This document shows positions 8,521 through 18,870 of a stretch of DNA of 64,000 nucleotides, one piece after another; the stretch's first letter is position 1, and each line of letters opens with the position of its first letter. This stretch comes from Doryteuthis pealeii (taxonomy: Eukaryota; Mollusca; Cephalopoda; Myopsida; Loliginidae). The notes under the pieces are model-generated. The model saw only the letters and a list, made by a program, of their open reading frames with translations, was not told the origin of the DNA and ran no database searches. The DNA is taken from NCBI GenBank assembly GCA_023376005.1, contig CM042151.1, forward strand, positions 82,183,492 to 82,247,491, in the 5' to 3' direction. The position numbers and the translations under genes are program-made.

Positions 8521-10400
8521 CATTGTCTTCCGAGACTAAAATACCAATGTAATATCTCTCTCTCTCTCTCTTCTTCTTCTTCTTTTTTCCCCTTAAAGTA
8601 CAAGACATTTTTACTTAGGTTTTTTTTTTCTACTGTAACTTATGCATTTCTTAGTTGTGAAGAAACAGCTTGAATTTTAGTTGGAAACAGACAAATCCTA
8701 TCAATCTAATTCTCTTTAGTGTATTTTAGATTTTAAATAACCAGGAGAAAACTGGTGCTTACTAACTTTTTATGGCTGAATTCTTTTATTAGATTTTTTT
8801 AAAATCTAAATATCAAGAATATCATGTTAGACTAGAGTTAGTTGCTCACAAGCAAAGTCACAAGTAGTAAACCATCAGTTTTTTGCATGATATTTATACA
8901 ACACACACACACACACACAGCTTTTGTATGAAGAGTTAACTTACAAAAATAAAAATATTATCAAATTCTTCCTTTTGCCTGGAAATTATGAGATATATGA
9001 TATATATATATGATATATGTTACTCTTCTTCATCTCAGGATATTCCCTAGTTTTTGTGGATAATTTTTCATTCTGACGCTTTTGTTGTCTTATATTCTGT
9101 CACCACATAAATTTGATAGCCTTTTCTAAACTGGGGTCTTTTCTCAGTTGTAGATTTTCTCATAAGTCCTTCCTTCTTAGTCCAATAACTAAGAGGTCTC
9201 TTCTTTGGTAATGTTTTTAGGGGAGTCACTGATTTTTGCCAGTGCATATAATCATCTGATGAATTACTCTAGGGTCTGCGAATTTTGTTTTCATAGGCGT
9301 ATTTTACCAAATAAATTTACCCTTCCCCGGATTGAAAAAGATTTACTAAAAATCAAGAAATTATCTAATTTTAATGAAATTTTCAGTGTTGATTTATCAA
9401 TAAATGAATTTTATAATGCATCAGTTATATTATTCCAAATTTTTCTGTTTTTTTCCAGGTCACTTACCCACCCACCCCCTTATTTTTGGAGCGCAAAATA
9501 TTTGCGCGGTTATATACTAGTGCAACTTATTACAGTATGAATAAAAAGACAAAAAAAACGAAGGTATGAACAGAAGAAGATAAAAATTTAAAAGAGATAC
9601 TCTGATAGAAAATAAGTACTGAAAATCAGAAAATTAAATGTAAAAAAAGAAAATGTTTGTTTACTCTGTTGTTTAAGTGCATAATTGCCTATTATAAGTA
9701 GAAATATATATATATATATACATCGATATTTGTTCTGTTAAAAATGGTATGGACCTAACTTTTCAATTGAGTTTTCTACCAAAATTATTTGACAACAAAA
9801 ATAAAGCAGACTAGTTATTAATTGATTTGTTTCTAGAATCTAAAAATATGAATTGGCGTTTCATATTTAAATAAATTTTATCTATCAATTGTTGTTTTAG
9901 ACCCTAGTGTGGGTGTCGTAAATAGTAATATTTATTTTTTAAAGAATTTCGATTTATTTACATTGAATCAGTTTGATTAAAACTATTCAGTAATTTAGGA
10001 GAAAGAATCCGTTGATTAAAAAAATCAACACAGACAATTCTATTAAAATCAGATAATTTCTTGATTTTTCATCAATGGCGGACCTGCGTAAGAGAAGAGG
10101 TCACGTGAATTTTCCCCAGTCAATTCTATTAGTAAACAAAACCCACAAGAATGTTATAGAGCGTATTTTTTCTGCGTGTTTAAACCAAAAAATAATTTTA
10201 TTTAAAAGTTATTAATTTTTCTGTACATAGTTTATTTGATATTTTATGTTATTGATTTCTAAGAATGAAATGTTATAATTTTTCAAATCTTAAATCATGT
10301 AGGTGTTTTAGTCTCTAAAATACTTCAAACAAGCACCATTCTTAATAAAATGTTCTGGATAATTTAATATTAAGATTGTATTAAAAATAAATGACATATG
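8521..10400. other. AT-rich intergenic DNA, no gene seen
   Basis: Holds (TC)n at 8550-8580, (CA)n at 8900-8920 and TA tracts near 9005 and 9710. A block at about 9300-9440 recurs around 45960-46060 ('ttatcaataaatgaatttta') and partly in inverse orientation at 9990-10070. The frame at 9205-9540 spans that repeat and is not convincing. Confidence 0.5.
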
Positions 10401-11170
10401 TAATATTATTGAGAGGTGTATTTAAAGGTAAATGTCTTTTCAAATGAGTTTTATTAAAGGAGAAAAAAATTGAAATTACATTAATCATAGTAAAAAGACT
10501 ATATACAAAGAATATATACAAAGAAATCATTTGTGAAGGACAAAAAGAAAAATAATGGGAAATAGAAATTATAATAAAAAAAAGTAAAAGCGACGAACAT
10601 TGTTAAAACGTGAGTCCTAAAATCGGGTATGGAAACGAAATTACGTTTGAGATATTTAGAAAAAAAAATCATTTCAATCGGATTCTTAATATTGTCGTAA
10701 TTTTAAATAAATATTGCAAAAAAAACTACGGTTTTTCGATCCATGGAATTGTTTCCACAACATTACCTTCAATTGGAATGTTTGTTTTTAATCCATGGAA
10801 TTTCCTCATATACACGATCTCCAATTATAATTTTTTTTTATCATATAAAATTAAATAAATTATTTTTTCTTATATTTCCCGATTTTTCTAATAAGAACTA
10901 TAATCATTTATACAGGATTCCAATTGTTCGTGTAAATCTTCATTCTTATTTATCAGTGGCCTCTCGAGCCCGGTATTTTCTTCATCAATTCGACTTGTAT
11001 TCATTGAGAGATTATGTTGGCTTGTTCTATATTGAAATGATGTTCCATCGTTTATTTCTATTTTTTGTGTTATTCGATCTTTATCAGGGGAAATAATTAC
11101 ATAATTCCATATCTTCAGTTAGTAAAAAATAACTGATGTTTCTTCGATTAGTGGAAATAGCTCCAATAAA
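10400..11170 (-). pseudogene. Decayed second tail and 3' flank of zinc-finger copy A
   Basis: Minus-strand sequence at about 10740-11170 is homologous to the C-terminal domain of copies A, B and D. It has codons for NLSMN-like, DRI.Q and ISPD-like segments, but the frame is broken by many stops. 10400-10720 matches the 3' flanks of copies B, C and D ('aattacgtttgagatattt'). The tail was probably duplicated before it decayed. Confidence 0.55.
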
Positions 11171-12055
11171 TTATTTCCAATTGGAATGTTTGTTTAATGA
11201 ATTCAATTGCTGGTATTCGTGTGTATTTTCTAAGAGGGGGATAGTTTGTATTTTTGAATCGGCATCTGTGTTTGTGGGTGATTTAGTATTTGTTTCTAAC
11301 GAAGAATCTTCTAATAGCATCAACTTTTGGCATTCGTAAGAAATTTCTAAGGGAGAGACATTTCTATGCACAGAATTGTGAGTATTAGGACTAAATTGAA
11401 GATGTAATTTCGATTGTTCGTTTAGCTTTTCATTCGTATTTGTCAATGGACACTCAAGCCTTGTATTTTCTTTATCAATTTGACTTGAATTCATTGAGAG
11501 ATTTTGTTGGCTTGTTCTATATTGAAGTGATGTTTCATCATTCATTTCTATCGTTTGTAATATTCGATCTGTGCCAGGAGAAATAATTCCATAATTTGGA
11601 AGGAACATATCTTCAGTTTGTAAACATCCTGATGTTTCTTCCAGCAATGGAAATAGATCCAATAAATCATCTCCAATTGGATTGTTTGTTTCTAATCCTG
11701 GAAAAACATTTGAGAAACTTTCTTCATTATGTGTCCATAAACTGGTTAGGTGTTGGTCATTAGTATTTCCTAAGGGGGAGACGTTTTGTATTTGTGCGTT
11801 AAAATCTGCCTTTGTGATTGTTGGTCTAGAGTTCGTTTCTTCTAAATAATCTCCTAATGTAATTGCTTTCTGGTGTTCATAAATATTTTCTAAGAGAGAG
11901 ACATTTTGTGTTTGTAAGTTAACATCTGTATTTGTGATTGTTGATCTAGTGTTTGGTTCTGATAAACAATCTTCTAATGTTTTCGATTTCTGATATTCGA
12001 AAGTATTTTTTAAGGAAGAGACATTTTGCTTTTGTGAGTTGGTATCTGAGTTCAT
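11171..12055 (-). CDS. Zinc-finger copy A, C-terminal repeat/acidic domain (frame-shifted tail)
   Basis: 294 codons open from ATG 12055, which overlaps the array's TGA stop. Residues 1-40, 41-80, 81-120 and about 222-262 are copies of a 40-residue repeat (NSQ.QNVSLLENTYEYQK, then a Leu-Glu/Asp stretch and TRSTI). Residues 129-140 are DDLLDLFPLLEE, an acidic/hydrophobic motif like those of activation domains or clathrin boxes. The composition is rich in N, Q, S, T and E, so the tail is probably disordered. In copy B the same tail is in frame with its fingers, so here it is a tail cut off by a 1-nt deletion near 12070-12080. It could be a real break, an assembly error or a translated downstream frame. 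I know no named homologue. A role as effector domain of a DNA-binding protein is inference. Confidence 0.6.
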   Translation of the reverse strand: MNSDTNSQKQNVSSLKNTFEYQKSKTLEDCLSEPNTRSTITNTDVNLQTQNVSLLENIYEHQKAITLGDYLEETNSRPTITKADFNAQIQNVSPLGNTNDQHLTSLWTHNEESFSNVFPGLETNNPIGDDLLDLFPLLEETSGCLQTEDMFLPNYGIISPGTDRILQTIEMNDETSLQYRTSQQNLSMNSSQIDKENTRLECPLTNTNEKLNEQSKLHLQFSPNTHNSVHRNVSPLEISYECQKLMLLEDSSLETNTKSPTNTDADSKIQTIPLLENTHEYQQLNSLNKHSNWK

Positions 12056-13089
12056 AATTGTTGAAATATTTTTGTTTCTGGTAATGATTCTTTTAATGTA
12101 TTCGGTTTCTGGAATTCAGGACTTACATCAAAACTTTCGCTGCTTTCCTTACATATATTCTGCATCTCTCCTGTATGTTTGCGTTTATGACATCTTAATG
12201 ACGCAGAATTTCTAAAGGATTTGTGGCATTTGTCACATTTGAATGGCATCTCTCCTGTATGCATCCGTTGATTATTTACAAAATGACATTTAGGAGAAAA
12301 CCCGTTGTCACATTTCTTACATGAATATGGTTTCTCTGCCGTATGTGTGAGTTGATGATCTTTTAAAAGGTCAGACTGTGTATAGTTTTTGTTGTATTCA
12401 TCATTTATAAACGGTCTATTTCCTATATGTGTGCGTTGATGTGTTGCCAAAGTGCCGTGCTGAGAAAAACTTTTGTCACATATCTTACATATAAATGGTC
12501 TCTCCCCTGTATGTGTGCGTTGATGATCTTTTAAATGATGAGCTTGTTTAAAGTCTTTTTGGCATTTATCACATTTGAAGGGCCTCTCTCCTGTATGTGT
12601 GCGTTGATGATCTTTTAAATGATGAGCCTGTCTAAAGTCTTTTTGGCATTTATCACATTTGAAGGGCCTCTCTCCTGTATGTGTGCGTTGATGATCTTTT
12701 AAATGGTGAGCATGTTTAAAATCTTTTTGGCATTTATCACATTTGAAGGGCCTCTCTCCTGTATGTGTGCGTTGATGATCTTTTAAATGGTGAGCATGTT
12801 TAAAATCTTTTTGGCATTTATTACATTTGAAGGGCTTCTCATCTGTATGTGTACGTTGATGATATTTTAAATGGTGAGCATATTTAAAATCTTTGTTGCA
12901 TTCATTACATTTGAAGGGCTTCTCATCTGTATGTGTGCGTTTATGACGTATCCACTTGTATTTCTTGGCAAAATTTTCGTCACATATCTTACATGTAAAT
13001 AATCTCTCTTCTGTATGTTCCCGCATATGTCCCCTTAAATCTGATTTAGATGCAAAAGCTTTCCCCCAAATAGAGCATTCAATTGCCAT
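12052..13089 (-). CDS. C2H2 zinc-finger protein, copy A (11-finger array)
   Basis: Poly-C2H2 protein, expected to be nuclear and DNA-binding. I choose the start at 13089 (MAIEC) because it aligns with the starts of copies B, C and D; an ATG 13 codons upstream (13128) is not conserved. Eleven finger units follow with TGE(R/K)PF linkers. Units 2-8 and 11 are intact. Unit 1 has its second Cys replaced by Trp (CSIW), unit 9 has lost both Cys, and unit 10 has Asn for the first His. Units 3-7 are nearly identical (FKCDKCQKDF, then KHAHHLKDHQRTH), with helix positions -1/2/3/6 of H,H,H,D or Q,H,H,D in units 4-7. This suggests recent amplification of one finger. No KRAB, SCAN or BTB domain. The array ends at TGA 12052, one base out of frame with the tail. 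Confidence 0.85.
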   Translation of the reverse strand: MAIECSIWGKAFASKSDLRGHMREHTEERLFTCKICDENFAKKYKWIRHKRTHTDEKPFKCNECNKDFKYAHHLKYHQRTHTDEKPFKCNKCQKDFKHAHHLKDHQRTHTGERPFKCDKCQKDFKHAHHLKDHQRTHTGERPFKCDKCQKDFRQAHHLKDHQRTHTGERPFKCDKCQKDFKQAHHLKDHQRTHTGERPFICKICDKSFSQHGTLATHQRTHIGNRPFINDEYNKNYTQSDLLKDHQLTHTAEKPYSCKKCDNGFSPKCHFVNNQRMHTGEMPFKCDKCHKSFRNSASLRCHKRKHTGEMQNICKESSESFDVSPEFQKPNTLKESLPETKIFQQL

Positions 13090-13094
13090 ATTCC

Positions 13095-13400
13095 TTAATT
13101 TGAACGCCTGTCGTGTGTGTATATTCAATCTTTTAATGACGAAATTTCGGAATAGTGAATATGTCCAGTAATTTTAAACCCATGACATAATAGATTTCTC
13201 CTCAATTTTTTTTCCGTAATAATTCCGTTTTCACAATCCAAGACAATGCTATTCCTCCAGCAATTCAATCTGTACATATGCCAAATGCACTGTGAAAGGT
13301 AAATCGGCAAATTATTTTCCAAGATGTAACACATAGGATCCTTTATAGTGACGCAACACGTGAGATATATTTTCTCGGTGAAAAATCTACAATCAAACAA
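13095..13400 (-). other. Conserved upstream block of copy A, candidate 5' exon
   Basis: The same block precedes copies B (26690-26960), C (37140-37420) and D (59090-59370). On the minus strand it starts after a T-rich tract ending in AG, like a 3' splice site, and ends near GACAGG(G/C)(T/C)... In B, C and D there is a spacer of about 60-100 nt before the ATG; copy A lacks most of it. A 91-codon frame here is only partly shared (NGIITEK segment) and is broken in C, so it is more likely 5' UTR than protein. Confidence 0.45.
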
Positions 13401-14163
13401 ACAATGAAATTAAAAGATAGACAAATACATTATTTCAAATTATTAGGGAAGACGATAAATATTAATGCTCCAAAAACAAACTTTCTTTCTTTCTTTCTTT
13501 AGAATGATATGAGACCCTAGTTGTGAAGCATATTATTTAACCCTATATCCATATTTTTGTGACCCTTAGCTCTCTGAAAAAGGATACACGCCCCTTCCTT
13601 TAAGATGACCATGCAATAAAACACGGTGTATACCTAAATCCCTTGTCTTTCTTCTTTTATAATGGAATACCAAGCATCACACAAGTGCTCTGGGATATAT
13701 ATTATAATTTGCACACTAAAGAATGTGTGACCAAAGAAATATATATATATATAATTTATGATAGGAAAACAATTACAATGTGTATAAAATAAAATGATGT
13801 TTAGTCTTATTGATTTCAAAGTAACTTTATCATCAGAGACGTTTTCAGAAATGGACGCGTTCTTGTGTCGTTTTTTTGTTGTTTTTTTGTTTGTTTGTTT
13901 TTGTTTTTTTGTACGTTATAAACACGTGTCTCGTGTGTTTTTTTATAACGCCACGCGGAAGGGTCGTGATAACCGTTGTTCAATCAATTTCAATTTTATT
14001 CTTTTTATCTATTATATTTTATATATTATATATATCATTGTATGTATCTATTTGTTTTTATTTATTTGTTTTATGTATATATATATATGTGTTTGTATAT
14101 ATGGAATGTGTATTTTAATTAATTATATATTCTGTGTTTAATTCTAACCAATTGTTTATAACT
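13401..14163. repeat. 5' flank of copy A, then low-complexity DNA
   Basis: 13420-13740 is duplicated upstream of copies B and D ('atgatatgagaccctag', 'aagatgaccatg', 'ggaataccaa'). 13790-14160 is T-rich and TA-rich, with frames made of Phe, Tyr and Ile only. Confidence 0.55.
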
Positions 14164-14294
14164 AGGACCTAATTTGGCTATTAATAAACTTTCTCTAATT
14201 TTGAGATTACTAATGTTGCGTATTATAGAAATTAGAGATTATTATTAGTATTATAGATTAGTAGAGAAAGTTTATTAATAGCTAAATTAGGTCC
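14164..14294. mobile_element. Small MITE with ~35-bp terminal inverted repeats
   Basis: GACCTAATTTGGCTATTAAT at the left end is matched by its reverse complement at the right end with one mismatch. The inverted repeats span about 35 bp around a 60-bp AT-rich centre. No ORF. No clear target duplication. Confidence 0.7.
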
Positions 14295-15658
14295 AACACG
14301 ATCTGGGTAGAGTATTGTAAAGTTTCCACAGAGGTAACACTACCTGTATCCACTGTCCAGCCATCCCAATCTCCCGCCAGAAAGTGAAAAGAGTATGTAG
14401 TCATAAAGCAACTATTAGAGATTGAAGACTGATATAGCTTAAAGAAAAAAAGAAACACATTTGTTTCTTAAAAAATTAAAGTTCATCATTAAATGATTTT
14501 ATAAATAAAAAATATCATAGAGAAAAATATGGAAATAACTTTGATAAAATAATTTCTATAACTGATACCACCTGCATTGGTGATAGGACATGAGTTAGTT
14601 TATGAAGAGGGTGCCACACCACTGGAAAAATAAATGCAGTAATGAGACCGATGTATCAGCATTCGAAGAGGGTCGTTAAACGAAAAGACCCCTGCAAACA
14701 ATCGGGACACGTCATTCACAAACCACTTCAACTTTACATAACAACATTCTCATGTAATATTTTCATTAATTCTGAAGACATCGGGACACGGTCTCGCTAA
14801 AAATTGAATACAAAAATTTTTCTCCCCACCTATATACATATATTATCTAATTTAACCGGTCATTAAGGTAGACATTATCTACCATCCCCACCCCCCGCTA
14901 AATAAAACCTCACTCTAGAGTGTGACGGGGAGATATTACGTATATAGACTATGAATCCATACTTTGTCTCTTTTTTGGATTCTACTGTGGTAGCTCTACA
15001 ATGAAGAGATGCACCACTTCTTGTAAGTTAACTATGCAATAAAATACCTTATATACCCAGTTCCGTTGTAATTCTTCTTTTATAATAATTGAATACCTAA
15101 TGTACAACTCGTGTTCTGTGACGTATATGACAAGTCGAAACGGCAAATAATATATCAAATAATATTGTGACCTTTAATTGAATACGTTTTCTTAAAATCT
15201 TACGTAATTAATCTTCTAAATTAGATTTTATCTTTTTCTGTCTTAAAACTCATCACCGTATATGTTTCCTCGCTCTTTTTATCAATTGAAACTTACTTTT
15301 AGCGAGGAATCTTGAAATAGTATTGTTCTGTTAAATGATAAAATCCACATTCTTTATAATCAACAATTTCACTTCTGACATTTTAATTAAAAAAACATCA
15401 ATGCTCTGACCCGACAATATTGTTTTTTTTTTTTTTTTTTTTTTTTTTTTGGGGGGGGGGCTTACAATAGTCTTAATTCAATAATCACTTATAATTTTTT
15501 CAGTTGTATACCACACAATGAAAAACTAATCAGGTCTTTTTATCGAAAAAATTGAATACATAATAAGAACGAATAAAACAAGACGTATTCGGCATAAAAT
15601 AACCAATAGTTGACATGCTGTAAAATCCAACCAACCAAATAAATGTTCTTTTTATTTA
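14295..15658. repeat. Duplicated intergenic unit, copy R3 (left part)
   Basis: Shares with 38160-39350 the segments 'actttgataa', 'cgggacacgtcat', 'ctaaataaaacctcactct' and 'gaatacgttttcttaaaa'. Contains a 32-nt T run followed by ten G (15421-15460). No gene. Confidence 0.65.
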
Positions 15659-16910
15659 CTAGCAAATATATGCACCCTCCGGGTGCAAGTATTTGAATTT
15701 TAATGTAATGAAATATGTTAAATTTGAAATACTTTTGAAACTAAATAAAAATCCAAATAAAATGATTTGAAACAGAGGGGGTATAATCGAAGAATAGAAC
15801 AACTTTGAAACTAAGTCTTCCATCATTTTCCATCACTCCCTCCTTTTATTGCTGATTTTTCCTAATTTAACTATTTAGTTAAATTAGGAAGTAAAGAATA
15901 AAATTACTGTTATTTCTTTATATTAAAGGATTTCTTTTAAGATTTATCTCCGAGTCTTTTGCTCATATTCATTAAGAAAAAACAAACAATTAGAAATCAA
16001 TACTACCAAGCGCATATTTAATAAAATTAAACTTTTAATATCAATATGCAAATTAGCTTTCCTGTTCACACTGTAACCCGCTATTTTGTTGCATATATAA
16101 ATACAATTGCATGTTATTAGAATGTAGATAAAGTCAAAAGTATTAATAAGGTATAACAATTTTATCAATAACTGAGGTTTAAATAAAAATAAATTCATGG
16201 TGAATGTGACGTCAATAACTAAGGGAATTGTGACTTGAGTAGTGATTTAGTTTCGGCTTCAGACAGACAAACACACAATCTCCATTATAATAACTAGCAC
16301 ATATATGCACCCTCCGGGCGCAAGTATTTAAGTTTTAATGTAATAAAATATTGTATTAAATTAGAAAGGCCAATGAAACTAAATAAGAATACAGATAAAA
16401 GATTTGAAACTATATAACAAATGGAACAACTGAAACTTACTCTTCCATCACTTTCGTCTTTCATTGTTATTTTTTCTAATTTAAGCATTTAGTTATAAGA
16501 GGAAGTAAAGAATAAAATGACAGTTATTTTATCTTGTTAATGGATTTCATTTAAGATTCATTGAAGAGATTTTTGCTCATATTCATTAAAATAAAACCAA
16601 ACAGCTAGAAATCAATAATACTAAGCACATATTTATTAAATTTGATTTTTTAATATTACTATGCAAATTAGCCTTCCCGTTCACACTGTAAACCGCTATT
16701 TTGATGTATATATAAATATAATTGCATATTGTCAGTATATAGACATAGTTAACAGTATTAATAATGTAAGACAATTTTATTAATAATTGAGGTTTAGATG
16801 AAAATAAAATCATGGAGAATGTGATGTCAATAACTAAGAGAATTGTGACTTGAGTAGGAATATAGTTTCGGTTACAGACAGAAAAAAACACAATCTCCAT
16901 TATAATAAGA
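15659..16910 (-). mobile_element. Head-to-tail pair of Helitron-like elements
   Basis: Two copies of the 6079-6720 family in one orientation: 15659-16293 and 16294-16910. The outer ends are canonical: CTAG at 15659-15662 next to host A, and TC (minus) at 16909-16910 next to host T. At the junction, CTAG of one copy joins TTATTATAATGG of the next without its TC. The paralogous empty site 'tatttatatct' at about 39350 shows both sit in one A|T target. Frames 15944-16198 and 16586-16900 are the shared AT-rich ORF. Confidence 0.8.
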
Positions 16911-17690
16911 TATCTTCAGAAATTTTACTCTCTTTTCAGACTGGAAATGTTTTAAGATTTCAGCGCAATTATTTTTTCCAATGTACAATTGGAAAAAAAT
17001 AATTGCGCTGAAATCTTAAAAGAAAAAAATTAAGTCTGTCCATAATATAAATTGAATTTTTAAGCTTAGTAAAAATTGAAGAAATTCTGTCAAGCAAAAA
17101 TAGGAACACAATATGATAGCCTTTAATTATATAAGAAAGGATATTAGATTTAAGAATTAAACATTCTGTTGATTGATTCTACCAAAGGTTCAGTGGTTAG
17201 AGGCATAAAAATGACAAGGACGAAATAAATAAAAAGAAACGAAAGAGTTGATATTTCAATTTTAAAATATCAGTGCTCTTACCCGCACTATTTTTTCCCG
17301 ATGGGGGCGGGTAAACTGACGATAATACCAATTGATTATCATTTTTCAATAATGTACGACGAAAACAAAAAATAAAAAATAATTCCGTTTAAAATATTTT
17401 AGTTCCTTTTTTTTTCTTTTTTTTTTTTTGACAGGAAATGTATTATTTTTATTATTCTATTGTAAATTAACTTTTTAAAGAAAGAAAAAAATTAAAGAAT
17501 TTCCTTCAAGCAGAAACATGAACACAATATGATTGTCTTTAGTTAATTAAGAAAGGATATTAAAATCAAGAATTTAAAAATTCCATCAACTGTTTCTATT
17601 GGAGGTCGAGTGGAATAGATGGATAAGTGATTTCACAATGGCGAAGAGACTAAAAGTGATCGAATTTTTTCTTGTATGGATGACAAAAAC
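16911..17690. repeat. Intergenic unit R3, middle part
   Basis: Continues the unit seen at 39350-39550 and 41500-41700 ('aattgaatttttaagct', 'aacacaatatgat'). Includes the 72-bp palindrome at 16950-17021. 17450-17600 partly repeats 17050-17160. Confidence 0.6.
16950..17021. repeat. 72-bp palindrome
   Basis: 'ttttaagatttcagcgcaat' is mirrored exactly by 'attgcgctgaaatcttaaaa' about a 6-nt centre, with one indel in the A/T run. The paralogous units (29.9, 30.9, 39.4 and 41.5 kb) carry only the right-hand half, so the left half is a local inverted duplication. Confidence 0.85.
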
Positions 17691-18290
17691 GGAACAATCA
17701 ACTTGCCCGCCTGCCCGCTCAGCAGAAGGGTAAGACTCCCCCAGTGGGGCCACCTATTGGCCGTGGGTGGCAACCCGTGATGCTTAAAATATAACCCAAG
17801 TGGTTGAGCATCTATGACATGCAATACTCAACTTTGGTGCTTAATTGGGCTAGTCGGGCGGTTGGAGAGCCCCCCCCTCCGATTAATCGGCTGGTCACGT
17901 CAAGCCTTAGCACCTATATGATTGCCCCCAACGTTAATACCCTTATGGAAAGCCCCAGCCTTTTTTTATCATATGGGTGCTAGAAGGCGGTGGCTGAGGG
18001 TCTTCATGTCTTGGGAATTACGTTATACTCTATCTGATGGTGAGGTTCCAGTTATGGAGGTTTGGGGAATTGGGAGCACCCATTCATCACCATTGCTCCC
18101 TGGTCCACACTGTGGTAGCACCTGTTAGGGTCTCATCTATGGGTTAAATAGAAAAACATGAGTTTATAAACAAAATTTGTTATCCATTAAGAATGAATTT
18201 ATTTGAAAAAAATTGTCGGCATTAAATGACCCACTGAGGTTAATATGCCATAAAAACAAAATAAACCCAACCAAAACTACTTGAATGTTT
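17690..18290 (+). repeat. SINE-like dispersed repeat, copy 1 (~600 bp)
   Basis: Closely related to 62330-62905 and partly to 62930-63115: 'ggggccacctattggccgtg', 'cgggcggt', 'tatcatatgggtgctagaag', 'ggtgaggttccagtt', 'ggttaatatgcc'. GC-richer than its surroundings. The 3' end is A-rich. Short frames on both strands are not shared between copies. The family name is unknown to me. Confidence 0.6.
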
Positions 18291-18870
18291 TCAAAAGAAC
18301 GATTGGTTAATTTCTAAAAGAAACCAAATCCGAGAGACACATAAAAAGGGACAAAATGTATGGCAAGCAATGCAACCAAGATGTGGACACGAGTCAGAGT
18401 AAATCAATGTATGGAAAAAATTGAAGCATTCTGATATTATAGTGAACTAATTTTAGTAATCACTGGTTGAAACCGTCTTATTTTGTGGATCTGATATTTC
18501 CGTATATTTCATGAACGAATTCTTTGCACTATCGACTGATAATATTTTATACTTTACATTTCAAATAAAAATGACGTTTTTCAAGACACGTTTCTTATTT
18601 TACATCCGTATAGAAGTATCTTATCAATATATTTTCTTTACGCATCATATAATAACACTTGGAAAAATTATTAACATACAAAAGATATTATGAACGTTCA
18701 TATCAACAGCCATTATGGAAGGCAAGTGACATGTACCCCCCCCCCACTCAAAATATTACGCAGCATTTCATCGAAGTTAATTCTTTGCACTGTGAATTTA
18801 AATATTTTATGTTTTACATTTCAAATAAAATTTTCGTTACGCATCAAATCATAACGCATAAAAAATTATT
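18291..18870. repeat. Intergenic unit R3, continued
   Basis: Shares 'agtgaactaattttagtaat' and 'atattatgaacgttcatatc' with 31150-31430, 39720-39990 and 50870-50950. No gene. Confidence 0.6.

Noticed and set aside
13125..13400. 91-codon frame upstream of copy A as a protein-coding exon
   Set aside because: Partly shared with B but broken in C, so the block is more likely non-coding.
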